This document shows, one piece after another, positions 59,801-64,000 of a DNA stretch of 64,000 nt. Positions within the stretch are counted from its first letter, which is position 1. Every line of letters begins with the position of its first letter. The notes below the pieces were generated by a model. That model was given only the letters and a program-made list of their open reading frames with translations, was not told the origin of the DNA and ran no database searches. This DNA comes from Phytophthora quininea (Eukaryota > Oomycota > Peronosporomycetes > Peronosporales > Peronosporaceae). The position numbers and the translations under genes are program-made. The DNA lies in contig JAAVTG010000526.1 in NCBI GenBank assembly GCA_011947345.1, forward strand, positions 78,343-142,342, written 5' to 3'.

Positions 59801-62800
59801 CCAGCCCAAATTATTCTGGTTTGAAGCAAAGATCCCATCCAGAACAGTCATTGAGAGATCTGGGCTTCGGGGTACAACGTCGCGTTCTTGACCCGCCAGA
59901 TACGCAAGCTCCACCATCGCAACGTCAAGACCAGATAGAACGTTATGCAGTGTTTCGCGGGAGCAAAATTCAGGTGCCTCACTTTCCACACTTTCCCCTT
60001 GGAATGCATCAGTTAGCACCACTTCATCGCCGTTTTCGCCGTCGTCGCTTGTATCAACCACTTCAGAACCTGACGACATTAAGTTATGTGCGTCAAAATT
60101 TACATCACCAAAACTCGCCGGAAACCCTCCGTCCGATATGTTATCTTCACTGGGCGCAAAGGACATGTCGTCGGCGTTCGATACATTCAGCGATACATCC
60201 TCTACTTCAACTGTGAAAGTCGAATCTCAGCACGATTTGGTTTTTCATCAGCCATTTCGTCATACTCACCACCTTCACTTTGTTCCTCGTCCGAGCTGCT
60301 GCTGTCGTCCAGTTCTGCGTCGTTTTGATACTTCACTGCGCTTAGCTCCATTAAGTGCTTTCGCTCTACCTCCAAGTCTGTCATTTTCTGTTCATTTTGT
60401 GTAATTGAAGCGTGAAACATATCGGCGACCTGTGCTGCAATATCAGGGTTCGCTGATTCACTCCATACACAAAGCGCTATGTCGCGCTTCCCATGAAGCA
60501 AGTTTTGACCCTTTAACGGGGATCAGTGGCCATGACGCGAAGTATCCTAGCGAGCGACGCTCGAACGACACTTCCTGCCAAAATCGGTAGAGCCACAGTT
60601 GGTCAACATGAGATGGAGAAGCAGGATCCCAGTCTACGATGGTTTGTTTTCCAAGATGACGGCAACACGCGCTCAATATTATCGCTCAATATCTTGATGG
60701 AGAATGCGATCAATCCAAAAACGTTGAGGAACCGAGATTCCGCGAAATACTTGTACAGCCACTGGTGGGCAGCTACAGACACAAACAAATGGCTTAGTGG
60801 TCGCAGCAGTTCCACCTGGTTGAATGAAGCAACAACGTAAGCAGTTCGCCTCTGATTGACGCGTAGAACACCAATGCTTCCATCTTCCAGGGGAGCAAAG
60901 GCAGCCCATGAAATTCTAACCAAATAGGATCCGTTTCGCTTGGCAATGGAGACGGCAAGTCGCTCAAACAATATTCCAGAAGTGACAAACAAACGTCCGG
61001 ATGGATTTCAGCGCTGCCCGTGCTTCGTAGAAAGCGCCGCATAACTTTCGGTGTGACGGCGAAAAAGCGTGACGGCAATAGGCGTGAACAATCGTTAAGA
61101 ATTCTTGTCGGGATATTGAACGCAGGGAAACTAAGCTGGGCAAATGATGCCACCTGCACACAAAAATAAAAAGATTAGTTTACAAAGTACTGGCAATCGC
61201 TTCAGCATGTTCGTACCTGAATGTTCATACCAGCAAAATCAAGCTGGTATCCACTATTTAACGACCGGAAAGTACCATCAGTACACAAAAACAGCTCCGC
61301 GCACCAAGTGTGCGGTACGCGTGGGTCTGGACGAGAGCACCAAGCTCTTTATCGCCACCCTACATGAATATCCGTTAACTCATCTGTAAAGTATGATACA
61401 GCCGTTTTACTGCTCTTCTTACCTTATGTAGTGTTGGCCAAATATTGTACAGCGCTCTTGGGGAGGAACTTTCATAGCTCCGCTTTGCAAGCGCGAGAAG
61501 TTTAGCGTAAGCATCTGCGACGCCATCTTCCAAAAGGATGCGATTCCAGCCAGCAGCAACCTGTTGCTCACTGCCCCTTGCACGACCAAAATCAACTTCG
61601 CCTTGGTTTCCCGATACCGCCAGCGTGAGTCTTTTATCTTTGATGGTTTTCTTGAAACAGCCATTAATGTGAACAGGAAGACCAGCCTGTTGGTGCGTGT
61701 CTACAATTTTGAAGACGCGACCTCGTAGTCTTGGCGCTGGATTACCATCTCGAAAGAGATGGCACGCCACACTGACGTATGGTGTCGAGTGAAGCATTTC
61801 ATGCACAGCAGTGCAAGCTAAATCTCGACTTCTTCCCATCCCAATGTTGTCTGCTAGCAACCAGGTATCTTTGTACTGCCGATTTTCTATCTCGAGAACG
61901 ACAGTGAACTCCATTTGATGCTCAGGGGTTACTGGAGTTTTGAAAAAGCTCCGCAGTGAAAACTTCTTTTTCCACTCCTGGTTTTGCTGTGTCATGTTGC
62001 GTTTTCGTAGAGTACGCTCGGGCGTGTTTAATGTCGCTTCACCATGGCAGTGTGAGGCAAACTCAGATTCCTTTCCAACACTCCAAATCGATATTCGGTA
62101 CACAGATTCGGTGAATATCAATGTCTGGTATAACTGGGATTTGATGAACGCAGCCAGCTTGTCTGCATTTTTCCCGTCAAGCACAAAGGACGAAATAGAC
62201 GACCCTGCCTTTCGCCATGGGAATCGAATCAAGGTACTTTGCGTGCCTCGAGATACGTTACTTGGGCATGAAGGGAGAGCAGTAAACGGCAGGAGCTGGT
62301 CTGGATACCGAACAAAGGCTTGACTCAATACTTCATATCGCCTACCGATACTTTTCCCTTTGTCTGCTCCTGTGGTAGCACCCACAGATGAAGCTAAATA
62401 GCACCCTGTCGGGTCTAAAACATAAAAACCGTCTCCGCTCAGAATTTGCATGCAGTCTGCCACCGCAAAGCCGCACAAGAGGCCAGAGCGTGACGTCTCC
62501 CCACGGAACAAGTTATTGATGTCAGTCTCGCTCAACACCACGTTGTGAATGTGTATACAAATTGCTTCATCTTGAAGCGGTTGTAGAGATGGTTGAATCA
62601 CTCTCTGTGAGGGTGATGTCGGTAGTCCAAAAGAACTCCACCTGGCTTCCACCAAAACGCTCGGCAGCCAGTATTGTTTCCCAGAGCATTGCATGGCACC
62701 ATTCAGACTGCGGAGGCACAATGCGTTGTAAAGCGTTCGGCGGAGGGCATACAACGCGCTGACTTGTTACGGACGACTGAGCTAGCTTCGAATGTAATGA

Positions 62801-64000
62801 AGCAGCCCCTAGGATAGCGGCCACTTTCTTTGGTACTTTTTCGATATAAAAGCCACCCCTCGTCTAACTTCTCTCGATTCGTTCCACTCCATATCATCAA
62901 ACGTCAGCTGGACGGCGCGGACAAGGCGGTTCCTGTGGTCAAGCAAAACCATGTCTTGAGAAACAAAGGACTCCATCACAGACTCTAAAGCAGATAGGTC
63001 TCCACCAATAATCTCGTAAATCTTCAAACATGCGTCGACTTGCTTCTCACTCAAGACAACGTTGTGTGGTAGTCTCATTGTAGCCTCTAAGTAATCCTCG
63101 ATCGCAAAAGTATCCTTGAGACCAAACGAGGAAAGAAGCGACTGCGAAATAATATGGCCACTGGGACAAGAATACAAAAGCGGCTCGAGGACGGCGTCGG
63201 ACTCTGTCGCTATTTGGCACGGGTACACAAAACACTTGCCCGTCCAAATCCACTGACTGTTCTCCAGTTTGCGATAAATGGTAGACGTCTTCCAACCTTC
63301 TTCATCCGACAAGCGAGACATCTCAAGTTGTTCGTACATCAAGTGCACTTCAGCTAAGGGGAAACGCCATGGTTGGGAAGAGGATGAATGTGAGGCAACC
63401 TCTCCTTCGGCAGGAATTTTTCCACGGTATTCTTCCCAGCGGGACCCGATTGCCTCCAGTTGCTTTGCAACCACGAAAGTATCAACTTGCTCTTTCCACC
63501 CAAATGCTGTAAGAAGCGCTTCCGACACCAATTCGCCATCAAGTATATCCGTGGAAAACGAACAGAACCACTACGTTAACAAAACATGTCAGTATCTAAA
63601 CAACGATGGATGCAGTCATAGATATTTTCGTACCGCATCTTTTGTGGCCGCATACTAGCAGCACAAGATAGTTGCGGCCGACTTGTATCTGTTGCCGAAT
63701 ATTTCCAAGGCATTGCTGGATCCAGGGGCCCCGGCGAACTGGGAGCCAGTAAACAGTTCTCAAGTCAGCCACGATGTTCTGGGTTTCTCGTAAGGTTTGG
63801 ACCCTATTTTCTTGTTCTGCTGCGGTATCATTGGGTTTGTATCATCCACCATCGTATCGAAGTACTTATTGACAATGATCAGCAGGCTGTGTGCTTTCGT
63901 ACACGCTTGATTCACAGAGTCTGCGTCACCTTCTTGATATATTGCTTCGATAGATCGTGCACTCTCCAGCACGGCATGGCACGATAAACCAGTTCGAAGA
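56801..64000 (-). CDS. Sacsin-like giant protein with C-terminal RING (partial)
   Basis: C-terminal 2,300 or so residues of a sacsin-type protein, a huge chaperone-related family with repeated HSP90-like ATPase regions; the gene continues off the right edge. Visible: FRGETSRSGLLCGFAVADC and YVLDPTGCYLASS (ATPase-linked region, 62250-62550), WIWTGKCFVYPCQIA (63230), LGYFASWPLIPVKG (60520), and ALPPRVLWSRLGIRSPPP (58830). A module NVELAPLRSCLPGEFVAV leads into VKVSSTSSLWLMATQLYFF, LLSRLNVSLDTS and a C3HC4 RING (CAVCLENQVDRVLIPCGHIY... CPICRQRI). Several introns and frame changes occur, including at about 57415, where the RING part would otherwise look like a separate gene. Plant sacsin-like proteins also end in a RING. 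Confidence 0.82.

Overview
The window reads as the nuclear genome of a plant-associated oomycete, most likely Phytophthora or a close relative. Reasons: GC-rich compact genes with few GT-AG introns of about 60-130 bp, a Crinkler-type (CRN) effector header, a flagellar central-pair gene as expected for a zoospore-former, ankyrin-PH-RING proteins, and Copia and Mutator-like (MULE) transposon debris. No bacterial-type organisation is seen.

Region 1 (1-18.0 kb) is an aldehyde dehydrogenase (ALDH) array folded into a very large inverted repeat. The left arm (1-8287, continuing off the window) holds ALDH A, B and D plus a CRN header. The right arm (9269 to about 17501) holds their mirror copies D', CRN', B' and C. 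The 981-bp spacer is a direct copy of the sequence just beyond the right arm (ALDH tail plus the 3' end of an RRP12 gene). Only D is a complete intact ORF; A is intact as far as it is visible; B and C each lack one base at the same C-run; B', D' and CRN' carry several deletions.

Region 2 (18.3-31.7 kb) is a conserved housekeeping block: RRP12 (ribosome biogenesis) divergent from a GT8 glycosyltransferase, SPAG16/PF20 (axoneme), an unidentified protein divergent from a mitochondrial ribosome recycling factor, and MMS19 (cytosolic Fe-S delivery). Nearly all are broken by single-base losses, often in homopolymers. Since several are essential elsewhere, I read most of these as consensus errors, not real mutations.

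Region 3 (31.8-38.3 kb) is a same-strand tandem family of four ankyrin-PH-RING genes followed by a small RING protein. That RING protein matches the C-terminal module of the sacsin-like gene at the far right of the window.

Region 4 (38.4-54.7 kb) is transposon-rich: a truncated Copia element, one small unidentified gene, about 5 kb of gene-poor repeat debris, and a MULE whose transposase is cut by a 0.9-kb internal inversion. The MULE is followed, in the same orientation, by a ULP1-type (C48) SUMO-protease domain that is itself interrupted and carries a nonsense codon.

Region 5 (54.7-64 kb) holds an HTH/coiled-coil protein gene and, convergent with it, the C-terminal 7.2 kb of a giant sacsin-like gene ending in a RING finger; the gene runs off the right edge.

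Frameshift-corrected readings are inferences from matching adjacent reading frames to known families. No alignment or search was run.
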